From Cephaloticoccus capnophilus (GTDB lineage Bacteria > Verrucomicrobiota > Verrucomicrobiia > Opitutales > Opitutaceae): 64,000 nucleotides of DNA. The notes beneath the pieces were generated by a model. That model did not search any database, was not told where the DNA came from, and worked only from the letters and a program-made list of their open reading frames with translations. The position numbers and the translations under genes were made by a program. The stretch covers positions 34,465 to 98,464 of the forward strand of contig NZ_LSZP01000059.1 in assembly GCF_001580045.1 (NCBI RefSeq), given 5' to 3'. How positions within the stretch are numbered: position 1 is the first letter of the stretch; every line of letters starts with the position of its first letter. Of this stretch, positions 1-8,386 are shown in pieces.

Positions 1-300
1 CGCACGGCACTGACGCGGGCGATTCGGCGTACACTTGGTGCCCCGGGCACTTTTGACGAACAAGGCTGGTTGCAGCTTGGGCTCGCGGGACACCAGCGCT
101 CGTTAGCGGAGTTTTATATCTGCACGGGTAGCTTGTACCTGTGTAGTGTGGCTCTGCTCCCGCTCGGGCTGCCGGCGAAGGACGCTTTCTGGAGTGACCC
201 GCATGCGCCGACAACTTGGGAGCGGATTTGGGGCGGTGAAGATGCGCCCGCTGACGGTGCGCTCTACGGTATCCCTCCAAGACTTCCTGAAGACGTTTGA
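1..300 (+). CDS. DUF2264 domain protein, C-terminal part (partial, 5' end outside window)
   Basis: Reading frame 1 is open from the window edge to a TGA at 298-300, giving 99 residues. The segment GHQRSLAEFYICTGSLYLC, followed by LPLGLPAKDAFW and a Trp-rich tail, matches my recollection of the C-terminus of DUF2264 proteins, a family of about 400-700 residues found near polysaccharide-degradation genes in Bacteroidota and Verrucomicrobiota. Its biochemical role is not established; a role in carbohydrate metabolism is an inference from family context. The gene converges on the antiporter downstream, with a hairpin terminator between them. The start lies upstream of the window. Confidence 0.7.
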   Translation, partial: RTALTRAIRRTLGAPGTFDEQGWLQLGLAGHQRSLAEFYICTGSLYLCSVALLPLGLPAKDAFWSDPHAPTTWERIWGGEDAPADGALYGIPPRLPEDV

Positions 301-315
301 ACGATACCGGCCTCG

Positions 316-353
316 TTTCGCGCTGCCGCTATTTAAACGGCGACAGCGCGAAA
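316..353. terminator. Bidirectional hairpin terminator between convergent genes
   Basis: A perfect 10-bp inverted repeat, TTTCGCGCTG (316-325) and CAGCGCGAAA (344-353), with an inner CCG/CGG stem, sits between the stop codons of two convergent genes. The arms end in a T-run and an A-run, so it can work in both directions. Confidence 0.7.
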
Positions 354-381
354 ACAGAGGAAGGGAGGAAGGGCCGGCCGC

Positions 382-2154
382 TTAGGCTGGCTCTCGATTC
401 GGCGAGAATAGCTCGCGGTGGACGCGTTCGCGCTCGCGGTCGATTTGCTCGGGGGTCGCGCCGAAGTCGCGCAGGATGTGCTCGGTGACCGCGAGGGCGA
501 CCTCGCCTTCGCCGGAGAAAATCCCGTCTGCGCCGACATCGCGCAGGGCTTCCAATTCGCGCAGGTAGGCAGTGCGGGCGACGATACGGATGTCGGGGTT
601 GAGTTCGCGGACTTGGCGGACGACTTCGCGCCCATCTTTGATGCTTGATGCGCTGAGAACGAGGGCGCGGGCATCCGGCACGCCCGCTTGCATGAGCGTG
701 TCGATGCGAGTGGCATCGCCGTAAACGACGGGCACGCCTTCGGCTTTGAGCCGCTGGACGGTATCGACGTTTAGCTCGACGATTGTTAGGTCGAAGTCGT
801 TTTCGCGGAGCAGCCGGGCGACGATTTGGCCAACTGGGCCGTAGCCGACGACGATGGCGCGTTGCTTGTCGCTGGCGATGGGGTGTGCCGCAGCGGCTTC
901 GCCCGCTAGCCCGCCTGAGGCGCGTTTGTTTATCCAGCGCACGAGGCCCGGGAAGAGTCGCTCGGTGCCGCGCTCAATGCGTGGGATGAGGCGGTAGGTG
1001 AGCGGGTTGAGCGTGATCGAGAGGATCGCCGAGGCGACCATCGCGTTAGTCGCACTTTCGGGGATGATGTTGAGCTGGCGGCTCATCGTCGCGAGGATGA
1101 ACGAGAACTCGCCGATTTGCGCGAGGACGATGGCGACCGAGAGTGCCACGCGTAGCGGGTAGCGCATGAGGATGACGATCGCGAGCGCAGCGGCGGGCTT
1201 ACCGACCAAGATGACGAACATCGTCGCCGTCACGAGCCACGGGTTGGCCAGCAGGCTCTGCCAATTAAAGAGCATGCCGACCGAGACGAAGAAGAGCACG
1301 GCGAAGGCGTCGCGCATCGGGAGAGCCTCGGTCGCGGCGCGCAAACTGAAATCCGAGCGGCCCACGACCATTCCGGCGAGGAAGGCCCCGAGTGCCATCG
1401 ATACGCCAAAGACCTTTGCGGAGCCGACGGCGATCCCGAGCGCGATGGCGAGGACAGCCAGCGTGAAGAGCTCGCGCGAGCCGGTTTTGGCGATGCCGGT
1501 GAGTAAGCGCGGAATCACCCAGCCACCGACAATGAAGGTAAAGGCGACGAGCGCGCCGATTTTGAGCGAGGCCAAGCCGGTGGCCTTGGTCACTTCGCCA
1601 AGGCCCAGTGCGAGCTCGCCGCCGGTCGCGGCTGCGCCGAAAATCGCGGGCAAGAGCACGAGGATGAAAATCGTAAACAAGTCCTCCATCACCAGCCAGC
1701 CGACCGAGATATGGCCGGTCACGGTGTGCAGGTCGCCATTATCGGCGAGCACTCGGATGAGGACGACGGTGCTTGCGACTGACACGGCCAAGCCGAAGAC
1801 CACACCCGCCGGCCAGCCCCAACCAAAGCCGTAGTGAAGAATGAGCGCACTGAGCACGGTCGCAGTGAGACTTTGCACGACCGCGCCCGGCACTGCGATC
1901 CGCTTCACCGCCAAGAGCTCCTTAAAGTGAAATTGGAGTCCGACACCGAACATCAGCAGGATGACGCCGACTTCCGCCAACTGCTCGGCCAACTCGGGAT
2001 CCGCATTAAAGCCCGGCGTGTGCGGGCTCACCACGATGCCCGCAAAGAGGTAACCGATGATGGGGGAAATGCCGATGCGCTGGGTGATGTAGCCGAAGGT
2101 GAGGGCGGCCACAAAACCTCCGGTCAATGTGAGGATTAGGTCGATATTGTGCAT
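382..2154 (-). CDS. Monovalent cation:proton antiporter-2 family protein (YbaL/KefB-like)
   Basis: This 590-residue protein has an N-terminal Na+/H+ exchanger domain of about 12 membrane helices (residues about 5-390), starting LTGGFVAALTFGYITQRIG. A TrkA-N (RCK-N) domain begins near residue 430, with the nucleotide-binding motif GYGPVG at 437-442. That is the YbaL/KefB architecture: potassium or sodium exchange for protons across the inner membrane, gated by a dinucleotide or glutathione adduct. The C-terminus continues about 40 residues past the RCK fold and has no visible TrkA-C domain. The ATG at 2154 precedes the first helix directly. It is transcribed away from aspS. YbaL is the closer match in domain order, but the transported ion cannot be read from sequence. 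Confidence 0.88.
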   Translation of the reverse strand: MHNIDLILTLTGGFVAALTFGYITQRIGISPIIGYLFAGIVVSPHTPGFNADPELAEQLAEVGVILLMFGVGLQFHFKELLAVKRIAVPGAVVQSLTATVLSALILHYGFGWGWPAGVVFGLAVSVASTVVLIRVLADNGDLHTVTGHISVGWLVMEDLFTIFILVLLPAIFGAAATGGELALGLGEVTKATGLASLKIGALVAFTFIVGGWVIPRLLTGIAKTGSRELFTLAVLAIALGIAVGSAKVFGVSMALGAFLAGMVVGRSDFSLRAATEALPMRDAFAVLFFVSVGMLFNWQSLLANPWLVTATMFVILVGKPAAALAIVILMRYPLRVALSVAIVLAQIGEFSFILATMSRQLNIIPESATNAMVASAILSITLNPLTYRLIPRIERGTERLFPGLVRWINKRASGGLAGEAAAAHPIASDKQRAIVVGYGPVGQIVARLLRENDFDLTIVELNVDTVQRLKAEGVPVVYGDATRIDTLMQAGVPDARALVLSASSIKDGREVVRQVRELNPDIRIVARTAYLRELEALRDVGADGIFSGEGEVALAVTEHILRDFGATPEQIDRERERVHRELFSPNREPA

Positions 2155-2507
2155 GTGGGGTGTGCGCTAGATGTGCTCTGGAGCGGGCGAGCCTTGGGAG
2201 AAAGGGGGAGTGCGCCAGCGTTTATTGGCTGAGTATTAGTGAAAAATTTGCGTCAGCATGAGCTGCGAACGCGCCGCCACGGCCGCAAACCGTCTGCGGC
2301 GAGAAAAAATAAGCAGTCGAAGCCTGTGCCAGTCGTTTGTTTGCCGCTGCGCAAAAAAAGTTCGCGCGCCGTGCGTGAGTTGCGCGCGAGCGGCAAAGTT
2401 TACTCTCGCGGGCGGCGAGTGCGCTCGATTGGACTCCGCGCCTTTTTCACGAACTCCCAACTTCGACCACCGCCCTCTTTCCTCATTTTCCCTTTTTCCA
2501 AGAAGCT
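2155..2507. other. Divergent intergenic region between the antiporter and aspS
   Basis: These 353 bp must carry both promoters. I see no convincing RNA element. A highly basic 90-codon open frame (2239-2511, plus strand) overlaps the aspS start, but nothing in it resembles a known family and an overlapping frame on the other strand is also open, so I do not call a gene. The stretch before aspS is pyrimidine-rich (about 2470-2500). Confidence 0.5.
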
Positions 2508-4304
2508 ATGAAGCGCACCCATCACTGTGGCCAACTCACCAAGACCGACCTCGGCGCAAGCGTCTCGCTAGCAGGCTGGGTAGACAGCATCCGCGACCAC
2601 GGCGGCATCCTCTTTATCGACCTGCGCGACCGCAAAGGCATTACCCAGGTCAAGTTTGACCCGCAGGATGACGCCGCACTCGGTGAGGCTGCCGCGCAGC
2701 TCAAGCCCGAGTCAGTGATCGCCGTTTCCGGCACGGTGGCCCTGCGCCCCGAAGGCACGGCCAATGCCTCGCTGCCCACCGGCGAAATCGAGGTTAACGC
2801 CACCGCTCTCGAAGTCCTCAACCGCTCTGAGCCGCCGCCCTTTCCGCTCGACGACGCGGGAGGCGACAAGGTCAGCGAAGACCTCCGGCTCAGCTACCGC
2901 TACCTCGACCTGCGCCGCCCCAAGATGCGCCGCAACCTCGAAGTCCGCCACCGTGCCACCAAGGCCATACGCGACTACTTCGACTCGCAGGAGTTTATCG
3001 AAGTCGAGACGCCCGCGCTCTTTAAGAGCACACCCGAAGGGGCGCGCGAGTACCTAGTCCCCTCGCGCATCCACCCCGGCCAGTTCTACGCCCTCTCGCA
3101 ATCGCCCCAGCAGTTTAAGCAAATCCTCATGGTCGCAGGCGTGGAAAAGTATTTCCAAATCGCTCGCTGCTTCCGCGACGAAGATCTCCGCGCCGACCGG
3201 CAAATGGAGTTTACGCAAGTCGATGTCGAGGCGTCCTTCGTCACGCGCGAGGACATTTATGCGCTCTTTGAAGGCATGTTGAAGAAAGTCTGGCGCGACG
3301 TGCTCGGCACCGACATCCCCACGCCCTTTCCGCGCCTTCCCTTTGCCGACGCGATGAACCGCTACGGTAGCGATAAACCCGATACACGCTTCGCGCTCGA
3401 ACTCGTGGACTTCACCGAACTGTTCAAGACGAGCAGCTTTAAGGTTTTCGCATCCACTGCGGCCAGTGGTGGCGCGATTAAGGCGATTAACGTAAAGGGC
3501 CTCGCTGACCTCACCCAGGGTGAACTCAAAGCCCTCGAAGATGCGGCCAAAGCCCTCGGCGCGAAGGGCCTCGCCTTCATCAAGGTCGAGGGCGGCGAGT
3601 GGAAATCGCCCATCGTGAAATTCTTTAGCGAGGCGGAGAAGGCGGAGCTCAGCGCACGGCTCTCCCTAGAGGAGGGCGACATCGTCTTCTTCGCCGCGGC
3701 GGAGTGGGAGCGCGCGTGCGCCATCCTCGGTCGCGTGCGGCTCGACGCGGCGCAACTTCTCGTGAAGCGCGGAAAGCTCGCGCTGCGCGACGACGATTGG
3801 AAGTTCCTCTGGGTCGTCGACTTCCCGCTCATGAGTTACGACGAAGAGCGCGGCGGCTACGCAGCGACGCACCACCCGTTTACAGCACCCGTGCCGGAGG
3901 ACGCTTCGCTACTCGTAAGCGACCCGAAAGCCGTCCGCGGACAGCACTACGACATCGTCCTCAACGGAGTGGAGCTCGGCGGTGGCTCTATCCGCATCCA
4001 CCAGCCCGCGCTGCAAAAACAAGTCTTTGAGGACGTGCTCAAAATCCCTGCCGACGTAGTCGAAAGCCGCTTTGGTTACATGCTGCGCGCCTTTACCTTT
4101 GGCGCACCGCCGCACGGCGGGATCGCCTTTGGGCTCGACCGCATTGTCGCGCTGCTCTGCGGCACACAAAGCATCCGCGACGTCATCGCCTTCCCGAAAA
4201 CCCAACGCGGCCAAGACCTCATGGCCCAAAGCCCGACCCCCGTGACGCCCAAGCAGCTCAAAGAGCTGCACATCGCAACCGCCGTGCCGGTGGAAAACGG
4301 ATAA
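2508..4304 (+). CDS. aspS: Aspartate--tRNA ligase, probably non-discriminating (Asp/Asn)
   Basis: This 598-residue bacterial-type class II synthetase attaches aspartate to tRNA-Asp. Order: OB-fold anticodon-binding domain (about 1-110), catalytic core with FRDEDLRADRQ (motif 2), the bacterial GAD insertion (about 300-415), and motif 3 with FGLDRIVALL. His31 (in IRDHGG) and Gly83 (in RPEG) occupy the two positions that in family annotation mark non-discriminating AspRS; discriminating E. coli AspRS has Leu at the first. The enzyme therefore probably also makes Asp-tRNA(Asn), which needs GatCAB to become Asn-tRNA(Asn); that is inference. The start ATG is preceded by AAGAAG, one of the few purine-rich leaders in the window. 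The repeat element lies just downstream. Confidence 0.96.
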   Translation: MKRTHHCGQLTKTDLGASVSLAGWVDSIRDHGGILFIDLRDRKGITQVKFDPQDDAALGEAAAQLKPESVIAVSGTVALRPEGTANASLPTGEIEVNATALEVLNRSEPPPFPLDDAGGDKVSEDLRLSYRYLDLRRPKMRRNLEVRHRATKAIRDYFDSQEFIEVETPALFKSTPEGAREYLVPSRIHPGQFYALSQSPQQFKQILMVAGVEKYFQIARCFRDEDLRADRQMEFTQVDVEASFVTREDIYALFEGMLKKVWRDVLGTDIPTPFPRLPFADAMNRYGSDKPDTRFALELVDFTELFKTSSFKVFASTAASGGAIKAINVKGLADLTQGELKALEDAAKALGAKGLAFIKVEGGEWKSPIVKFFSEAEKAELSARLSLEEGDIVFFAAAEWERACAILGRVRLDAAQLLVKRGKLALRDDDWKFLWVVDFPLMSYDEERGGYAATHHPFTAPVPEDASLLVSDPKAVRGQHYDIVLNGVELGGGSIRIHQPALQKQVFEDVLKIPADVVESRFGYMLRAFTFGAPPHGGIAFGLDRIVALLCGTQSIRDVIAFPKTQRGQDLMAQSPTPVTPKQLKELHIATAVPVENG

Positions 4305-4323
4305 GTTTTCCCGTGGGTGCATC

Positions 4324-4671
4324 CCACTGCGCGTGGTGCGCAGCCGCAGGCTGTTTTATTTGGCGGCGGGCTCGTTGGCCCGCCGTCCATCGCTGCACCC
4401 GTTCAATTTGGGAATTGGCCTCGTCGCTTCGCGACAAAACCAATTCCCAAATTTGAAAGTATTCCCCCCTGTCGCGTTGCGACAGGGCTAGCAGTAAAAG
4501 GAAAAGTAGAGTGATAACCCGTTTGGGCGAGGAGGGAAAAATCACCAGTAAACTCCCGTCTCCAAGTTTGGGTTCCTTTTCACAGAGCCGCTTGGTTGCT
4601 GTGCGAATGCACGGCAACCAAGCGGCTCTGTAAATGGGTGCAGCGACACGCTGCCGCCCCACGCGTAGTGG
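4324..4671. repeat. Structured intergenic repeat element, copy A (MITE/REP-like)
   Basis: This 348-bp non-coding block is bounded by CCACTGCGCGTGG (4324-4336) and CCACGCGTAGTGG (4659-4671), a 13-bp terminal inverted repeat with one mismatch. Inside are a subterminal 11-bp inverted repeat (4390-4400 with 4636-4646) and a GC hairpin (4364-4385). A 14-bp stem follows (4405-4418 with 4440-4453) carrying its own 5-bp apical stem. Next come a 9-bp stem (4467-4475 with 4479-4487), a 93-nt core (4503-4595) and a 22-bp hairpin (4583-4630). The same element, rearranged, occurs at 32108-32407. No protein is encoded and no target-site duplication is evident. It sits just after the aspS stop, so it may also end that transcript. 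Confidence 0.8.
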
Positions 4672-4923
4672 AAAAGTGCTTCGGCTCGGGGCTGCGCGTG
4701 TTTTTAGTTTTGGCGGGCGGTCTGCGTAGACTCGCGGAGGCACGTTTTATTTGTTCCAGGGGCGGCTTTTTTTGCGGCGCGTAAGGGCAAGGAATAAGCG
4801 GCCTTTGCTTCTGTGCCGCCGAAATGTGAGCTGTGCTGTTACCGGCCTTGTGCACGCGATACCCGGCCTAATCGGGCATAATTTTGTTTCTAATAGGTCA
4901 AGGTTTTCGCCAGCGTTTTACGC
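4672..4923. other. Intergenic region upstream of the symporter gene
   Basis: These 252 bp between repeat copy A and the next gene hold no coding frame I believe. The last 70 bp are more AT-rich (ATAATTTTG near 4878) and presumably hold the promoter of the symporter gene, but I cannot assign -35 and -10 boxes with confidence. Confidence 0.4.
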
Positions 4924-6309
4924 ATGCCCAAACAATTGAAATTCTGGCGTTGGCCGCTCGCTAACCAAATTTTGTTCGGACTGGTGATGGGAATCCTGCT
5001 CGGCCTCGCGGCGGGAGCGTGGGTGGACAGTGCGGCGGGGCAGGCCCGGCTCGATTTTTGGGTGGAGCAACTCATCCAACCGCTCGGTCGGCTTTTTATT
5101 CGGATCATCTTCATGATCGTGGTGCCGCTGATCTTTTCGGCGATTGTTCTAGGTGTGGCGGAGATGGGCGATGTGCGAAAGCTGGGGCGCGTGGGGCTGC
5201 GCTCACTCTTGTTTACGCTGCTGCTTTCGGGGACGAGCGTCTTCGTGGGGATTACGCTGGTCGATTTGCTAAAACCGGGAAAGCACCTCAGCGAGGAGAC
5301 GCACCACGAACTGATTGCGCGCTATGGAGGGGACGCGGTTTCTCACGCGGTGGACTTGGGCAGTGCGAATGCCGCGCCGCTGGCCGAGACCTTGCTCAAC
5401 CTCATCCCTCAAAATCCGCTCGCCGAGGCGGTGTACTCTTTCTCGCCCAACTACACGGGCGGCGGTTTGATGTCGGTGATGGTCTTTAGCCTGTTCTTCG
5501 GCGTGGCACTGGCACTCGTGCCTCGCGAAAAGGCGGCGGGGCTGATTTCCCTTTTCCAAGGCACTTTCGAGGTGTGCATGCGGATCATCCAGTTTGCGAT
5601 GCGGCTGGCCCCGATGGGGGTGACTTGTCTGGGCTTTGTCATGGCCAACACGCTGGGCTTGGACATGGTTCAGAGCCTCGGTTTTTACATGGGCGTAGTG
5701 GTGCTGGGATTGGCGATTCAGCAGTTCGTGGTCTACAGCTTGTTTTTGAAAGTGATCGGCGGATACTCGCCGCGGAAATTCTTTAGCCGGATAAAGGAGG
5801 TGATGCTCACTGCGTTTAGCACCTCGTCGAGTAATGCGACCTTACCGGTGTCGCTGCGGGTGGGGGAGGAGAACCTAAAATTGCCGCGCCGGATCAGCCG
5901 TTTCGTCCTGACGGTCGGGGCGAGTGCGAACCAAAACGGCACGGCGCTGTACGAAGGCGTTACGGTGCTTTTCCTCGCGCAAGTTTTCGGCGTGGAGCTG
6001 ACGCTCGTGCAGCAAATCGTGGTGACCTTTATGTGTATTATGACGGGACTGGGGACTGCCGGTGTACCGGGGGGATCGCTACCGCTAGTCGTGGGCGTGC
6101 TCGTGACGATCGGCGTGCCGGGCGAGAGCATCGCCATCATCCTCGGAATCGACCGTTTGCTCGATATGTGCCGCAGCTGCCTGAACGTCACGGGCGATCT
6201 TGTTTGTGCGGTCCTTGTTAGCCGTAATGAGCCGCCGGATACGGCCGACCTAGCCGAGGACGAATTACTTGAGGCTGAGGTCGCCGCTGTGGCGGCGAGT
6301 AGCCGTTAG
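4924..6309 (+). CDS. Dicarboxylate/amino acid:cation symporter (DAACS/SDF family)
   Basis: This 461-residue inner-membrane carrier resembles GltP, GltT and DctA. It carries the two re-entrant-loop signatures: SSSNATLPVSL (serine-rich HP1) and GTAGVPGGSLP (HP2). The conserved helix-7 segment with ANQNGTALYEG lies between them, and the helix-8 region with DRLLDMCRSCLNVTGD follows. In this family the DRxxDMxRSxxNVxGD motif binds the substrate carboxylates. Glutamate, aspartate or C4-dicarboxylates are the likely substrates, with Na+ or H+; sequence alone does not choose. The gene stands alone and a GC hairpin follows at 6385-6400. The ATG at 4924 lacks a Shine-Dalgarno motif, as is usual in this window. 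Confidence 0.93.
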   Translation: MPKQLKFWRWPLANQILFGLVMGILLGLAAGAWVDSAAGQARLDFWVEQLIQPLGRLFIRIIFMIVVPLIFSAIVLGVAEMGDVRKLGRVGLRSLLFTLLLSGTSVFVGITLVDLLKPGKHLSEETHHELIARYGGDAVSHAVDLGSANAAPLAETLLNLIPQNPLAEAVYSFSPNYTGGGLMSVMVFSLFFGVALALVPREKAAGLISLFQGTFEVCMRIIQFAMRLAPMGVTCLGFVMANTLGLDMVQSLGFYMGVVVLGLAIQQFVVYSLFLKVIGGYSPRKFFSRIKEVMLTAFSTSSSNATLPVSLRVGEENLKLPRRISRFVLTVGASANQNGTALYEGVTVLFLAQVFGVELTLVQQIVVTFMCIMTGLGTAGVPGGSLPLVVGVLVTIGVPGESIAIILGIDRLLDMCRSCLNVTGDLVCAVLVSRNEPPDTADLAEDELLEAEVAAVAASSR

Positions 6310-6384
6310 TAAGTTTCTGGTACTACGAAGCGCGGCTAATTCCCGCTATTTGGAACCGCCGCACCGTTGCCTTGATCACTAGCA

Positions 6385-6400
6385 GCCGGAAGCCTCCGGC
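6385..6400 (+). terminator. Short GC hairpin after the symporter gene
   Basis: GCCGGA (6385-6390) pairs with TCCGGC (6395-6400) across a 4-nt loop. There is no T-run after it, so termination is only a possibility. Confidence 0.35.
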
Positions 6401-6468
6401 GCGGGGTGTGCGCCGACGTCTTCTGGATGGGGCGTGTGCCTCTCGCTACTCTGCTAGCCCACTTTCCC

Positions 6469-8334
6469 ATGAATACCCAGCTACTCATCGTTCTTGTACT
6501 ACTCTGCGCGTGCATAGGGCTATTTATCATTAACAAGCCGCGAATGGATGTCGTCGCGCTGTGCGTCATCATTCTGTTGCCGTTGTGCGGGATCATGAGT
6601 GTGCAGGAGGCGTTGCTGGGCTTTAGCGATACGAATGTCGTCCTCATTGGCGCGCTGTTCATCGTGGGGGAGGGGCTTTCGCGTACGGGGATTAGTTTTC
6701 GAGTGGGCGATTGGCTCCTTAGGCGCGCGGGCAACAGCGAGACGCGGCTCGTCGTACTGCTCATCGTCGCCGTGGTCGTGTTGGGAAGTATGATTAGCTC
6801 GACCGGCATCGTCGCGATTTTCATCCCGGTCGTCCTTAGCTGCGCCTCGCGGATGCGCGTGCCTCCGTCGCGGTTAATGATGACCCTTTCGTTTGCGGCG
6901 CTGATTAGCGGCATGCAGACGCTCGTTTCGACTCCGCCAAACATGATGGTCGATAGTGCGCTGCGGCGTGAGGGCTTCGAGGGATTGAAGTTTTTTAGCT
7001 ACACGCCGATAGGGCTGGTCGTACTCGTCCTTGGGGTCGGTTACATGTTGGTGGCACGCCACTGGCTAAACGGCACTGACAAGGCCGCAGGAGACGACGA
7101 CGGACAGCCTGCGGGCGACGGCGCTTTGGTGGGTAGCTCACAGCGTCGACTTCAGGACTTTATTACCGACTACCAACTCGAAGGCCGCGCCCATCGTGCG
7201 CGCGTAAAAATCCACTCGCCGCTGGTGGGGCTAAAGCTGCGCGAGCTCACGTTACGCCAAGACTACGGGGCGAACATTGTCGCGGTGGAGCGGCGCGGGC
7301 GTTTTAGCGACGAACTGCGTGAGCCTAATTCGGGGCTGGAGCTGCGCGATGGGGACGTACTCCTAATCGACTTGTTTAGGGAGGGCGCAGACATTGCGGC
7401 GCTTTGCCGTGCCATGTCGTTGGAGCCACTCGCCATGCCGGAGGGCTACTTTACCGATGAATCGCGAGCGATCGGCATGGCGGAAGTGCTACTGCCGCCA
7501 GACTCGGGAATCATTGGCAAGACCGTGCCCGAAGCCGCCCTGCGTCGCCGTTACGGGCTAAACGTCGTCGGCTTGCGCCGAGGTCGTAAAGCGCTGGGGC
7601 CGGTGGCCTTGGATCAACCGTTTCACGCGGGTGACACCTTACTGGTCATCGGCTCGTGGAAGGCGATTCGTCGGCTGCAACGTCGTTTGGAAGACTTTCT
7701 CGTGTTGACCATGCCCGCCGAGAGCGAGGTCGTCGCGCCCGCGCTGAGCCGTGCCCCTTACGCGTTGTTGAGCCTCGCCGTCATGGTTGGGCTCATGGTT
7801 ACGGGAATCGTCCCGAACGTAATTGCGGCGCTACTGGCCTGTTTACTCATGGGCGTTTTTCGCTGCGTCGACCTTACAAGCGCCTACAAGTCGATTCACT
7901 GGCCGAGCCTCGTGTTAATTGCAGGGATGATTCCCTTCGCGCTCGCGCTGGAGCGCACGGGCGGCGTGGACATAGCGGTAAATGGGCTCGTGAATGCACT
8001 GGGCGACTCGGGCCCGCGTGTGCTGCTTGGCGGGCTCTTTTTCGTAACGGTGGCCACCACACTCTTCATCTCGAACACGGCGACCGCCGTGCTCATGGCA
8101 CCGGTTGCGGTGACACTCGCAACCCGACTGGAGGTTTCGCCACTGCCGTTTGCGATTACGGTCGCTCTCGCAGCCTCGACTGCCTTTAGCACCCCCGTCG
8201 CCTCGCCCGTAAACATGCTGGTGCTTGGGCCAGGCGGCTACCGCTTCATCGACTTTGTAAAGGTCGGCCTGCCCTTTTCGATCGTGGTGCTCTTGGTCTG
8301 CATGCTGCTCGTGCCGCTATTTTTCCCGATGTGA
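6469..8334 (+). CDS. SLC13/DASS-type transporter with two RCK-C domains (YfbS-like)
   Basis: This 621-residue membrane protein has a helical half, two soluble TrkA-C (RCK-C) modules in the middle (about residues 230-430), and a second helical half. That is the layout of E. coli YfbS and related CitT/SLC13 carriers. Recognisable parts are GFSDTNVVLIGALFIVGEGL, SSTGIVAIFIPVVLS and the C-terminal SNTATAVLMAPVA repeat. It probably imports a divalent anion such as a dicarboxylate or sulfate with Na+. I start at the ATG at 6469 because YfbS-type proteins begin directly with the first helix; an in-frame ATG at 6406 would add 21 unconvincing residues. It ends in a strong shared terminator with the convergent DedA gene. 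Confidence 0.88.
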   Translation: MNTQLLIVLVLLCACIGLFIINKPRMDVVALCVIILLPLCGIMSVQEALLGFSDTNVVLIGALFIVGEGLSRTGISFRVGDWLLRRAGNSETRLVVLLIVAVVVLGSMISSTGIVAIFIPVVLSCASRMRVPPSRLMMTLSFAALISGMQTLVSTPPNMMVDSALRREGFEGLKFFSYTPIGLVVLVLGVGYMLVARHWLNGTDKAAGDDDGQPAGDGALVGSSQRRLQDFITDYQLEGRAHRARVKIHSPLVGLKLRELTLRQDYGANIVAVERRGRFSDELREPNSGLELRDGDVLLIDLFREGADIAALCRAMSLEPLAMPEGYFTDESRAIGMAEVLLPPDSGIIGKTVPEAALRRRYGLNVVGLRRGRKALGPVALDQPFHAGDTLLVIGSWKAIRRLQRRLEDFLVLTMPAESEVVAPALSRAPYALLSLAVMVGLMVTGIVPNVIAALLACLLMGVFRCVDLTSAYKSIHWPSLVLIAGMIPFALALERTGGVDIAVNGLVNALGDSGPRVLLGGLFFVTVATTLFISNTATAVLMAPVAVTLATRLEVSPLPFAITVALAASTAFSTPVASPVNMLVLGPGGYRFIDFVKVGLPFSIVVLLVCMLLVPLFFPM

Positions 8335-8386
8335 GCTTCAGCCAGTTCGGTGCGCTTGTTGAGCGCACCGTCACGCTGGCTTAGCT
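8334..8386. terminator. Bidirectional hairpin terminator
   Basis: A two-tier hairpin lies between convergent genes: outer arms AGCTTCAGCCAG and CTGGCTTAGCT (8334-8345, 8376-8386) and inner stem GGTGCGCT (8349-8356) with AGCGCACC (8362-8369). It overlaps both stop codons. Confidence 0.7.

Noticed and set aside
1166..1834. Long open frame antisense to the antiporter gene (222 codons)
   Set aside because: Composition (Ser/Thr/Pro/Lys) is that of a GC-rich shadow frame; the sense strand encodes a clear membrane protein.
2239..2511. Very basic 90-codon frame upstream of aspS
   Set aside because: No family resemblance, an overlapping frame on the opposite strand is also open, and high basic content is expected by chance in this GC-rich sequence.
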